Positions 8,719-13,346 of a stretch of DNA of 14,502 bases are shown piece by piece. The stretch is from an uncultured Prevotellaceae bacterium (GTDB lineage: Bacteria; Bacteroidota; Bacteroidia; Bacteroidales; Bacteroidaceae), in NCBI GenBank assembly GCA_937892315.1, contig CALAVF010000452.1, positions 1-14,502 on the forward strand, in the 5' to 3' direction. How positions within the stretch are numbered: the stretch's first letter is position 1; every line of letters begins with the position of its first letter. The position numbers and the translations under genes are program-made. The notes below the pieces were generated by a model. The model searched no databases and was not told where the DNA came from. It was given only the letters and a program-made list of their open reading frames with translations.

Positions 8719-8726
8719 CAAAGGTA
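8719..8726 (-). promoter_or_regulatory. -7 element of the promoter for the 5019-8561 gene
   Basis: The minus strand reads TACCTTTG, matching the Bacteroidales -7 box, and is identical to the box of the neighbouring paralogue. No good TTTG box is seen 19-21 bases upstream. The predicted leader (about 8562-8712) is long and A/T-rich, ending in repeated TAATTACTAAT-like sequence just before the ATG. Confidence 0.5.
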
Positions 8727-8903
8727 CAGAAATAACCCTCATTTTCACCCCCTCCGAGCGTTAAATCTTGTTAAATCGCCCAATAAAGTCTTGACATTCC
8801 TCAAAAATGAGCCAAAATGACACATTTTGCCAAGTCCCACAACCTTCCATCTGTCCAATCCACAAAATCCACCCAACCGCACCAAGACACTTGTTTCCAC
8901 CCC

Positions 8904-8921
8904 CCCCAATCGTCATTAGAA
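8904..8921 (+). repeat. Third partial copy of the inverted-repeat terminus
   Basis: CCCCAATCGTCATTAGAA here matches the reverse complement of 9374-9392 with one missing G, and is also close to 9242-9261. It lies in the same orientation as the left end at 9238. Together with the right end it would bracket about 490 bases that include the whole 23-base array. Confidence 0.6.
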
Positions 8922-8992
8922 CTCCTGACATAAAATTCATGGGCATTCGTGGTCAAAAGCCCCACGAGGTCCCGCCCTACACCCCTTCACTA

Positions 8993-9166
8993 TTTAGCGT
9001 TGTAACAAAGAACCTTTTAGCCTTGATACAAAAAACGATTTAGTGTTGATACAAAAATCAATTTAGCGTTGTTACACGTTTTTGTCCAAACGCCAAATTG
9101 ACTTTTGTCCCAACGCTAAATTGATTTGTGTCCCAATGCCAAATTGAATCGTGTCCCAACGCTAAA
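8993..9166. repeat. Dyad-symmetric array of eight 23-base-period units (4 forward, 4 inverted)
   Basis: The motif TTTAGCGTTG (or a one/two-base variant) starts at 8993, 9016, 9039 and 9062, and its reverse complement CAACGCTAAA (or variant) starts at 9088, 9111, 9134 and 9157. Spacing is exactly 23 within each half. All four left/right pairs share one symmetry axis between 9079 and 9080. Remaining bases of each unit follow a looser pattern: nnACAAAAATCAA in the left half and GGACAmAAATCAA (read inverted) in the right half. As RNA or single-stranded DNA the region could fold back into arms of about 87 bases. It is not a CRISPR array, because the units abut without spacers and half are inverted. 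Function is unknown; iteron-like binding sites or a regulatory or structural palindrome are possibilities. Confidence 0.9.
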
Positions 9167-9237
9167 TTGTTCATAGGATACGGGCAATAGAAGAATGAGG
9201 ACAAAAGAGCGTGTCAAATCAGGAGATTCCGCTTCCT

Positions 9238-9396
9238 TAAACCCAAATCGGTCATTAGGAAAAGTGACTTACTTTTTGTTGTGAAATATAAGCCATGAAA
9301 CACAATACGTCAGTACATTATTGTTTTTATGACGAAATTTCCATATTGACTGTGACAATTTGAAAGCAATCTTTTCTAATGACCGATTGGGGTTTA
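9238..9396. mobile_element. MITE-like element with 26-base terminal inverted repeats
   Basis: The left end 9238-9264 and the right end 9371-9396 are inverted copies differing by one substitution and one missing base. The core ATCGGTCATTAG is identical in both. About 106 bases of A/T-rich sequence lie between them, with no convincing gene. No target-site duplication is obvious. The size and long terminal repeats suggest a non-autonomous transposable element or the remnant of an insertion sequence; a large regulatory stem-loop just upstream of the toxin-antitoxin operon is the alternative. Confidence 0.6.
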
Positions 9397-9438
9397 TGTT
9401 AAAAATCCATCTAAAATATTTCTTTCTTGGCAAAACAT

Positions 9439-9469
9439 TTTGATGTTTGACAAAAAAGATATAATTTTG
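9439..9469 (+). promoter_or_regulatory. Bacteroidales promoter of the AbiE-like operon
   Basis: TTTG at 9439-9442 and TAATTTTG at 9462-9469 are separated by 19 bases, matching the -33/-7 consensus. The -7 box ends only 17 bases before the ATG at 9487, so the predicted leader is about 10 bases or less. Confidence 0.65.
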
Positions 9470-9486
9470 TAGCAGCAAACAGAGAT

Positions 9487-10230
9487 ATGACAGCAACGGA
9501 AGCCATATTGAATTACGCAGTGGCACAAGGTGGTACCTTCCATCGGAAGGACCTGTTGCGTGAAGTTGCCCGCCAGCAGACGGGTATCAAGGACAGTGCG
9601 ATTACCCTCCAGATTAACCGGATGCTTGCATCAGGCTCGCTTCGCAGGGTAGGTCATGGTGTGTATGAATTGGCTCATGACAGTCTGCCAGAATTCGTAT
9701 ATCAGCCATCAGAGACAGAAAAAAACATCTATTTGAGTCTAAAACAGAAGTTTCCACTCCTTGATATATGTATCTGGAGTCCACGGGTGCTTGCTTCGTT
9801 CATGCTCCATGTGCCAGACATCGGCTATGTTTTTGTGGATGTGGAGAAAGACGGTATGGAGACGGCATTTCATGCTTTGCAGGAGATGGAACTTGGCAGA
9901 AACATCCTACTGTCACCGTCACCCATAGACTGCGACCGCTATCTGACGGGGACTGATGCCATTGTGGTGCGTCAGTTGATAGGCCAGTCGCCATTGACCA
10001 TCGTGGACGGCTGCCAAGTGCCGCGTATAGAGAAAATCCTTGTGGATGCCATTGGCGACAACGAACTGCTGTTCGCCAGCGGTTCCGAAATATACAATAT
10101 ATACGAGTATGCGCGTGAGAGGAATCATGTCAACGTGAGCAAACTGATGAGATATGCTTCCCGCCGCAACAGGAAAGAGAAAGTTGAATATATCATATAC
10201 ACGATAGACCATGATCAATCCCAAGAGTAG
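9487..10230 (+). CDS. AbiEi-like (DUF6577-type) winged-helix protein, putative antitoxin
   Basis: This is a 247-residue protein. Residues 1-65 form a winged-helix DNA-binding domain: helices ILNYAVAQG, FHRKDLLREVARQ and SAITLQINRMLASGSL, then the wing LRRVGHGVYEL. The remainder resembles the C-terminal part of AbiEi-type proteins (WSPRVLASFMLH, IVDGCQVPRIEKILVDAI) and ends in a basic helix (SKLMRYASRRNRKEKVE). In the type IV AbiE systems the first gene encodes a repressor and antitoxin that counteracts the nucleotidyltransferase toxin; this protein's gene overlaps such a toxin gene by 20 bases, which supports that role. The start at 9487 is fixed by the close upstream promoter and by the helix beginning at residue 3. 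It probably autoregulates the operon by binding near its own promoter. Assignment to DUF6577 is from memory of the family and less certain than the context. Confidence 0.7.
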   Translation: MTATEAILNYAVAQGGTFHRKDLLREVARQQTGIKDSAITLQINRMLASGSLRRVGHGVYELAHDSLPEFVYQPSETEKNIYLSLKQKFPLLDICIWSPRVLASFMLHVPDIGYVFVDVEKDGMETAFHALQEMELGRNILLSPSPIDCDRYLTGTDAIVVRQLIGQSPLTIVDGCQVPRIEKILVDAIGDNELLFASGSEIYNIYEYARERNHVNVSKLMRYASRRNRKEKVEYIIYTIDHDQSQE

Positions 10231-11275
10231 AAGCCTTGAATGGATAACCGAAACCGCCCGCCAAATGGGTGTCCGCGACATTGCATTGGTAGAAAAGACC
10301 ATCCGTGCCTTTTCGCTGCTTGAAGCACTGACTCGCTCTGGCTGTCCCTTCATCTTCAAGGGCGGCAGTTCGCTGATGCTCCACCTGAATACCAGCAAAC
10401 GATTGTCAATAGACATTGACATCATCTGTCCTCCAGGAACCGTCATAGAGGAATATCTCAGCCAGTATGCCGAAGAATACGGTTTTGGCAAAGTGGAACT
10501 CGTAGAGCGTATCTCGCGCACAGAAGTTCCGAAGCAACATGCCAAGTTCTACTACGAAGTGAGTTATCCCGGTAATGGTGGACAGGACAAGATACTGCTT
10601 GACGTGCTCTTTGAGGAAACACACTATTCCCAGATTGTGTCGCTACCCATACAGAGTCCGTTGCTGATGACCGAAGAGCCCCTTGTCACGGTCAGTTTGC
10701 CGAGCCATGAGGATTTGTTGGGCGACAAACTGACGGCTTTTGCTCCCCACACAACGGGCATCCCATTCTTCAAAGGCCAGAAGAAGTGTACGATGGAGAT
10801 TATCAAGCAACTCTTTGACGTAGCCTCGCTGTTCGACATCACGAACGACTTGACTATTACCCGCAAGACCTTCTTGAAGTTTGCCAAGGTGGAACTGCAA
10901 TATCGCAACTTGCCATCAGATGACATCAGGCAGGTGCTTGACGACATCTACCAGACCGCCATCACCATCTGTATGCACGGTTTGGCGAATCCAGATGAAT
11001 ACAAACTCCTGCAAGATGGCATCAGTCGTATTGGCAATTTCATTCACAGCGAAAAGTACACCTTGGATTCTGCCATCATCAATGCAGCCAAAGTGGCTTA
11101 CCTCAGCCGACTTTTGGAGAAGGGGATTAACGAGATACGGCACTATACACCTGACGATATAGGTACGTTAGCATCACAGACTCTTCAACTCCCTATGCCC
11201 ACCAAACTCAACAAACTTAAAAAGACACATCCTGAGGCATTCTTCTATCTAAATGAGATTCAACGACTGGGATAG
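10211..11275 (+). CDS. AbiEii/AbiGii-like nucleotidyltransferase toxin
   Basis: This 354-residue protein contains the nucleotidyltransferase core FIFKGGSSLMLHL (about residues 48-60) followed by KRLSIDIDI (about 64-72), the G-[GS]-S...D-x-D arrangement of the AbiEii family (PF08843). A later HEDLLGDKLTAFAP segment (about 165-180) matches the conserved D-K region of these enzymes, and the C-terminal half is helical. Characterised AbiEii-type toxins transfer nucleotides to RNA such as tRNA acceptor ends and block growth, including during phage infection. The key motifs are intact, so it is likely active. The start ATG lies inside the end of the upstream gene (overlap 10211-10230), indicating coupled translation with its antitoxin. 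Confidence 0.85.
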   Translation: MINPKSRSLEWITETARQMGVRDIALVEKTIRAFSLLEALTRSGCPFIFKGGSSLMLHLNTSKRLSIDIDIICPPGTVIEEYLSQYAEEYGFGKVELVERISRTEVPKQHAKFYYEVSYPGNGGQDKILLDVLFEETHYSQIVSLPIQSPLLMTEEPLVTVSLPSHEDLLGDKLTAFAPHTTGIPFFKGQKKCTMEIIKQLFDVASLFDITNDLTITRKTFLKFAKVELQYRNLPSDDIRQVLDDIYQTAITICMHGLANPDEYKLLQDGISRIGNFIHSEKYTLDSAIINAAKVAYLSRLLEKGINEIRHYTPDDIGTLASQTLQLPMPTKLNKLKKTHPEAFFYLNEIQRLG

Positions 11276-11501
11276 AGTAAGGGCGGTTCTGTGCCGTGTT
11301 TTAATGATGGAACTTCCCCGTGGATGGGAGAACGAACCGTTGTGGAATATAACCGCTGTTTTATAAAGCGAGACAGATAAATAGGAATTTATGATAACTG
11401 TTACATTTTATTTTTAATGGCCGAAAAAGCAGAAAAGGGTCTCGTTTTTCCCCCTCTTTCGTCCCCATCCGCCCCAAAAACAAAGTTTTTACCCCATTTT
11501 T

Positions 11502-11532
11502 TTTGCAGGCAACAAGAAAAATAGTAACTTTG
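11502..11532 (+). promoter_or_regulatory. Bacteroidales promoter for the small membrane peptide and MazF-like operon
   Basis: TTTG at 11502-11505 and TAACTTTG at 11525-11532 are separated by 19 bases, a full match to the -33/-7 consensus. The first start codon downstream is the 40-residue peptide at 11559, leaving a leader of roughly 20 bases. Confidence 0.75.
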
Positions 11533-11558
11533 GCGACGAAATTTAGAACGGGAAAATT

Positions 11559-11681
11559 ATGATATTATCTATCACTGTTACACCTATCATGTTTCTGTTT
11601 GCACTCATAGCACTCATAGCCTCCATTCTTGTTGCTTGGACTTACACCAAACCAGGCAAGAAGTGGCTGGCAAACCTATAG
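11559..11681 (+). CDS. Small single-pass membrane peptide (40 aa), AWTYTKPGKKWLAN family copy 1
   Basis: The frame ATG 11559 to TAG 11681 encodes 40 residues. Residues 2-26 are hydrophobic (ILSITVTPIMFLFALIALIA and following), forming one transmembrane helix. The tail AWTYTKPGKKWLANL is basic and aromatic. The tail, and the DNA encoding it, are almost identical to those of the 34-residue peptide at 12507-12611. The gene begins about 20 bases after a strong promoter and lies 61 bases before the putative antitoxin gene. Selection on the peptide is supported by the shared tail with different hydrophobic parts. Possible roles include a type I toxin-like membrane peptide or a small regulator of a membrane protein; none can be established from the sequence. 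Confidence 0.7.
   Translation: MILSITVTPIMFLFALIALIASILVAWTYTKPGKKWLANL
11634..11675 (+). repeat. 42-base direct repeat, copy 1
   Basis: This matches 12564-12605 with one difference (C/T at a synonymous third position). It encodes the AWTYTKPGKKWLAN tail. The two copies are 930 bases apart and flank the MazF-like pair. Confidence 0.9.
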
Positions 11682-11700
11682 ACTCAAAATATATATCACC

Positions 11701-11720
11701 AACCATATTGTTTAACTAAT
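11701..11720 (+). repeat. 20-base exact direct repeat, copy 1
   Basis: AACCATATTGTTTAACTAAT is repeated exactly at 13286-13305. Here it forms the leader just before the antitoxin ATG at 11743. Confidence 0.85.
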
Positions 11721-11742
11721 AATTCATTACGAAATCAACTAT

Positions 11743-12120
11743 ATGAGCAATGTCAACTATATAGATAGGATACAAGGAGAAGAGGCGAAGAGCGTGGCAC
11801 AGGAGCCTGTGATGGATGCTTATGTGGCAGAAGCACCCAAATCACAGATTTCTCTTGATGGCTTGTGGGTGATGTTGCACACGCTTGACACGGACAGCAA
11901 GCGATGGCTGATGAACCGTCTGAGCGAGGACATCAAGCCACGTAAGACCATTAAAGTTCGACACAGGCATTCACTGAGCGATGCGGAACTTGAAGCCAAA
12001 CTCTCTGGTCTTCCCTCATGGGATGAGGTGCAGCACCCCGATTTATCGAACGTTGATTTTCAAGAAGTGGAGAAGGCACTCGGCCGTGTAACGGCTAAAA
12101 ACGTGAAAGAATGGCTATGA
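11743..12120 (+). CDS. Putative antitoxin of the MazF-like pair
   Basis: This 125-residue protein has no confidently recognised domain. The first 35 residues are acidic and probably flexible. The segment LDTDSKRWLMNRLSEDIKPR looks like the short helix often found in Bacteroidetes antitoxins. A later acidic, tryptophan-containing stretch (GLPSWDEVQHPDLSNVDFQE) could wrap around a toxin, as C-terminal antitoxin tails do. Its stop TGA (12118-12120) lies inside the start of the MazF-like gene, and this overlap is the main reason for calling it an antitoxin. It would neutralise the toxin by binding and may repress the operon, although no clear DNA-binding fold is visible. The gene is preceded by a 20-base sequence that recurs at 13286. 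Confidence 0.6.
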   Translation: MSNVNYIDRIQGEEAKSVAQEPVMDAYVAEAPKSQISLDGLWVMLHTLDTDSKRWLMNRLSEDIKPRKTIKVRHRHSLSDAELEAKLSGLPSWDEVQHPDLSNVDFQEVEKALGRVTAKNVKEWL

Positions 12121-12476
12121 TGACATTGCACCAGCGAGAGATCGTGGAAGTCTCTTTCCCGATGCCAGATGGCGAAGTTCTCATCCATCCAGCCTTGGTG
12201 CTATCGGGCGAGGATTTGCAATCAGAAGAAGACGGTTTGTTTTATGCCGTTCTCATCTCCAGCAAGAATCGCCATAGTGAGTTTGCTCTGCCCATTCACG
12301 ACAATTGGCTTTCAAAGCCTTTGTCGAAACAATCATACTTCGTTACACACCTCGTGTCAGCATTTAAGCCAGAACACGTAACCCAAAGATACAATAACTA
12401 TATAAAGGAAGCCCCCTTCGACCAAGTTCTTTCAAAAATCCTCAGCAGCATGTTTGACCTTGAAATAGAACTTTAG
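12111..12476 (+). CDS. PemK/MazF-like toxin (putative mRNA endoribonuclease)
   Basis: This 121-residue protein follows the PemK/MazF fold order: a first strand QREIVEVSFPMPDG, then HPALVLSGEDL, then FYAVLISSKN, an IHDNWLSKPL segment, and the strand/helix region SYFVTHLVSAFKPEHV with a C-terminal helix. Length is typical. MazF family toxins cleave mRNA at short sequences. The usual RPA arginine before the second strand is a histidine here (IHPALVLS), a change that may alter or reduce activity. ATG codons occur at 12111, 12117 and 12120; all overlap the antitoxin stop, so the exact start is uncertain, but translation is clearly coupled. Family assignment rests on pattern recognition of strands rather than a strict motif. 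Confidence 0.7.
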   Translation: MAMMTLHQREIVEVSFPMPDGEVLIHPALVLSGEDLQSEEDGLFYAVLISSKNRHSEFALPIHDNWLSKPLSKQSYFVTHLVSAFKPEHVTQRYNNYIKEAPFDQVLSKILSSMFDLEIEL

Positions 12477-12506
12477 TTGAGGCAACAACCGAAAACAAAT
12501 AGGTTT

Positions 12507-12611
12507 ATGACATTTTCAGTGTTATTTTTTGGAACGACAGCCTTAGTAGGTGCAGCCTTTCTGGCTTGGACTTACACTAAACCAGGCAAGAAGTGGCTGG
12601 CAAACTTTTAA
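12507..12611 (+). CDS. Small single-pass membrane peptide (34 aa), AWTYTKPGKKWLAN family copy 2
   Basis: ATG 12507 to TAA 12611 encodes MTFSVLFFGTTALVGAAFL followed by AWTYTKPGKKWLANF. One transmembrane helix is expected, with a basic aromatic tail. The tail is shared with the 40-residue peptide at 11559, while the hydrophobic parts differ in sequence, so the tail is probably the functional part. The gene lies 30 bases after the toxin stop and 13 bases before the next small gene, so it probably belongs to the same transcript as the antitoxin/toxin pair. Function is unknown. Confidence 0.7.
   Translation: MTFSVLFFGTTALVGAAFLAWTYTKPGKKWLANF
12564..12605 (+). repeat. 42-base direct repeat, copy 2
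   Basis: This is the partner of 11634-11675 with a single synonymous difference, encoding the shared peptide tail. Confidence 0.9.
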
Positions 12612-12624
12612 CAGCATCTAAGTC

Positions 12625-12783
12625 ATGACAAGAAAGTCGGATAACATAGCAACAGGACGTGCCGGGCTAATTAGTCCGAGAGTGTTGACCCTTCACCGCA
12701 AGAAACAACGAATGTTGAGTCTGGAGGAGAAGCAGCGATTGGTCGCACAAGCAAAAGCCACCTATGAAATACGTCTGACCTAA
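12625..12783 (+). CDS. Small basic protein (52 aa) of unknown function
   Basis: ATG 12625 to TAA 12783 encodes a highly basic, soluble 52-residue protein (MTRKSDNIATGRAGLISPRV at its start, then a KK/R-rich stretch and the helix LSLEEKQRLVAQAKATYEI). It follows the second small membrane peptide by 13 bases and is probably co-transcribed. The composition would suit nucleic-acid or ribosome binding, but no domain is recognised. Its stop codon is the first arm base of a palindrome at 12781-12803. Confidence 0.55.
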   Translation: MTRKSDNIATGRAGLISPRVLTLHRKKQRMLSLEEKQRLVAQAKATYEIRLT

Positions 12784-12803
12784 GATGCCAAAATGGCACC
12801 TTA
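12781..12803. other. Hairpin at the end of the small basic protein gene
   Basis: TAAGATGCCA and TGGCACCTTA form a 10-base stem with one mismatch around an AAA loop. It starts at the stop codon. An A-rich stretch follows rather than a U tract, so a classical terminator is not supported on the plus strand; it may mark the 3' end of the operon. Confidence 0.5.
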
Positions 12804-12811
12804 AAGAAAAA

Positions 12812-12857
12812 AATCTTTAATTACCAACTCAAATGAAAAAAGTTTCACTTCTTTTTG
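12812..12857 (+). repeat. Degenerate leader-like repeat, copy 1
   Basis: This aligns over 46 bases with 13303-13346, with a few substitutions and a two-base gap. It includes TCTTTAATTACCAACTC followed by ATGAAAAAAGTTTCACTTC, which looks like the leader and first codons of a secreted-protein gene, but the frame stops after 15 codons. The final TTTTTG also serves as the -33 box of the next promoter. Confidence 0.6.
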
Positions 12858-12885
12858 GAGGAAACGAAGAAAAGTGGTAACTTTG
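12854..12885 (+). promoter_or_regulatory. Bacteroidales promoter for the 39-aa peptide
   Basis: TTTG at 12854-12857 and TAACTTTG at 12878-12885 are separated by 20 bases. The -7 box is identical to that of the promoter at 11525. The ATG at 12914 is 28 bases further on. Confidence 0.7.
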
Positions 12886-12913
12886 TATTCACAAATAGTA
12901 TATCAAGCAGATT

Positions 12914-13033
12914 ATGTACACATCAGACTGGATTGTTATCATTGGTTTTCTCGCCATAGGACTGTTCGCCGTAGCAGGTGCGTTGTTCGACATGTTCAAC
13001 GAAAAGCATCACACCATACATGAGGCTTTATAG
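12914..13033 (+). CDS. Small single-pass membrane peptide (39 aa)
   Basis: ATG 12914 to TAG 13033 encodes MYTSDWIVIIGFLAIGLFAV followed by AGALFDMFNEKHHTIHEAL. Residues 6-25 form one clear transmembrane helix; the C-terminal part is polar and histidine-containing. It has its own well-formed promoter and overlaps by 14 bases the start of the next small membrane protein, which suggests that the two are made together. It has no similarity to the AWTYTKPGKKWLAN peptides beyond size and topology. No family is recognised. Confidence 0.65.
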   Translation: MYTSDWIVIIGFLAIGLFAVAGALFDMFNEKHHTIHEAL

Positions 13034-13283
13034 CGAAAATGTTTTGCGAGAGACAGGGAAGATGCTGATTGATTCATGCAAACTCATCTTCATTTCTGCG
13101 TTCGTGACGAATCGGTTCTCCATAGATGTGACCTCTGACAACAACGTCACCTTTGCATGAGCAGGAGTTTTGTGTTACATCATAGGAGCGACACTCGTTC
13201 GACTTGCCGACCGTATGGCAAACCAAAAGGCGGAATCCAAGGAAGCGTCCTCAATAGGCGGATATACAAATAAAAATATTTAA
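13020..13283 (+). pseudogene. Small two-helix membrane protein interrupted by an in-frame TGA
   Basis: ATG 13020 opens a frame of 46 codons (RETGKMLIDSCKLIFISAFV and following), then TGA at 13158-13160, then 40 more codons in the same frame (AGVLCYIIGATLVRLADRMA and following) to TAA 13281-13283. Both halves carry a plausible transmembrane helix, and the layout E-x-G-K-x-x-x-D-x-x-K-L, helix, loop, helix, charged tail resembles small Bacteroidetes membrane proteins of the DUF6722 kind; that likeness is tentative. The simplest reading is one gene broken by a nonsense mutation or a base-call error. A second ATG overlaps the TGA (13157) in another frame but yields an arginine-rich sequence without protein-like features. 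The intact gene would overlap the upstream peptide gene by 14 bases. Confidence 0.6.
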
Positions 13284-13285
13284 TT

Positions 13286-13305
13286 AACCATATTGTTTAA
13301 CTAAT
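13286..13305 (+). repeat. 20-base exact direct repeat, copy 2
   Basis: This is an exact copy of 11701-11720. At the first site it leads into the antitoxin start codon; here it runs into the leader-like repeat and then into the end of the unrelated endonuclease gene. Confidence 0.85.
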
Positions 13306-13346
13306 CTTTAATTACTAACTCTTATAAAAAGTTTTACTTCTTTTTG
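13303..13346 (+). repeat. Degenerate leader-like repeat, copy 2, running into the endonuclease gene
   Basis: This matches 12812-12857 and continues 13 bases into the C-terminal codons of the minus-strand endonuclease (which begins at 13334). After TTTTTG at 13341-13346 the similarity stops abruptly. This is the likely point where Bacteroidales-type sequence ends. Confidence 0.55.

Larger units (their letters stand above)
8562..9486. other. Gene-free region of 925 bases with leader, C run, 23-base array and inverted-repeat element
   Basis: No convincing coding sequence is present on either strand. From left to right it holds the leader and -7 box of the large secreted gene, a run of eight C (8900-8907), a short sequence matching the ends of the inverted-repeat element further right (8904-8921), the dyad-symmetric 23-base array (8993-9166), the 160-base inverted-repeat element (9238-9396), and the promoter of the AbiE-like operon. 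Short frames here (8761-8946 and 9269-9526 on the minus strand) have no recognisable features. Confidence 0.7.

Noticed and set aside
8900..8907. Run of eight C as a phase-variation tract
   Set aside because: It is not inside a gene nor placed between promoter boxes, so length changes would have no evident effect.
8761..8946. Minus-strand frame of 61 codons
   Set aside because: Codes through the run of eight C as Gly, has Trp/Gly-rich odd composition, and no promoter or partner gene.
8993..9166. CRISPR array
   Set aside because: There are no conserved repeat/unique spacer alternations; units abut at 23 bases, half are inverted, and no cas genes are in the window.
9269..9526. Minus-strand frame of 85 codons as a transposase remnant
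   Set aside because: It crosses the inverted-repeat end, the AbiE-like operon promoter and the start of the winged-helix gene, and shows no transposase motif I can name.
11299..11365. Short frame (about 19 codons) after the AbiEii-like gene
   Set aside because: Too short, no promoter or hydrophobic segment, and no repeat or similarity to support it.
12833..12880. 15-codon frame starting ATGAAAAAAG as a small gene
   Set aside because: It overlaps the promoter of the 39-residue peptide and is too short; it looks like the remnant of a signal-peptide start within a degenerate repeat.
13158..13200. Selenocysteine insertion signal after the in-frame TGA
   Set aside because: No bacterial SECIS-like hairpin is evident just downstream, and a membrane protein of this type is not a known selenoprotein.
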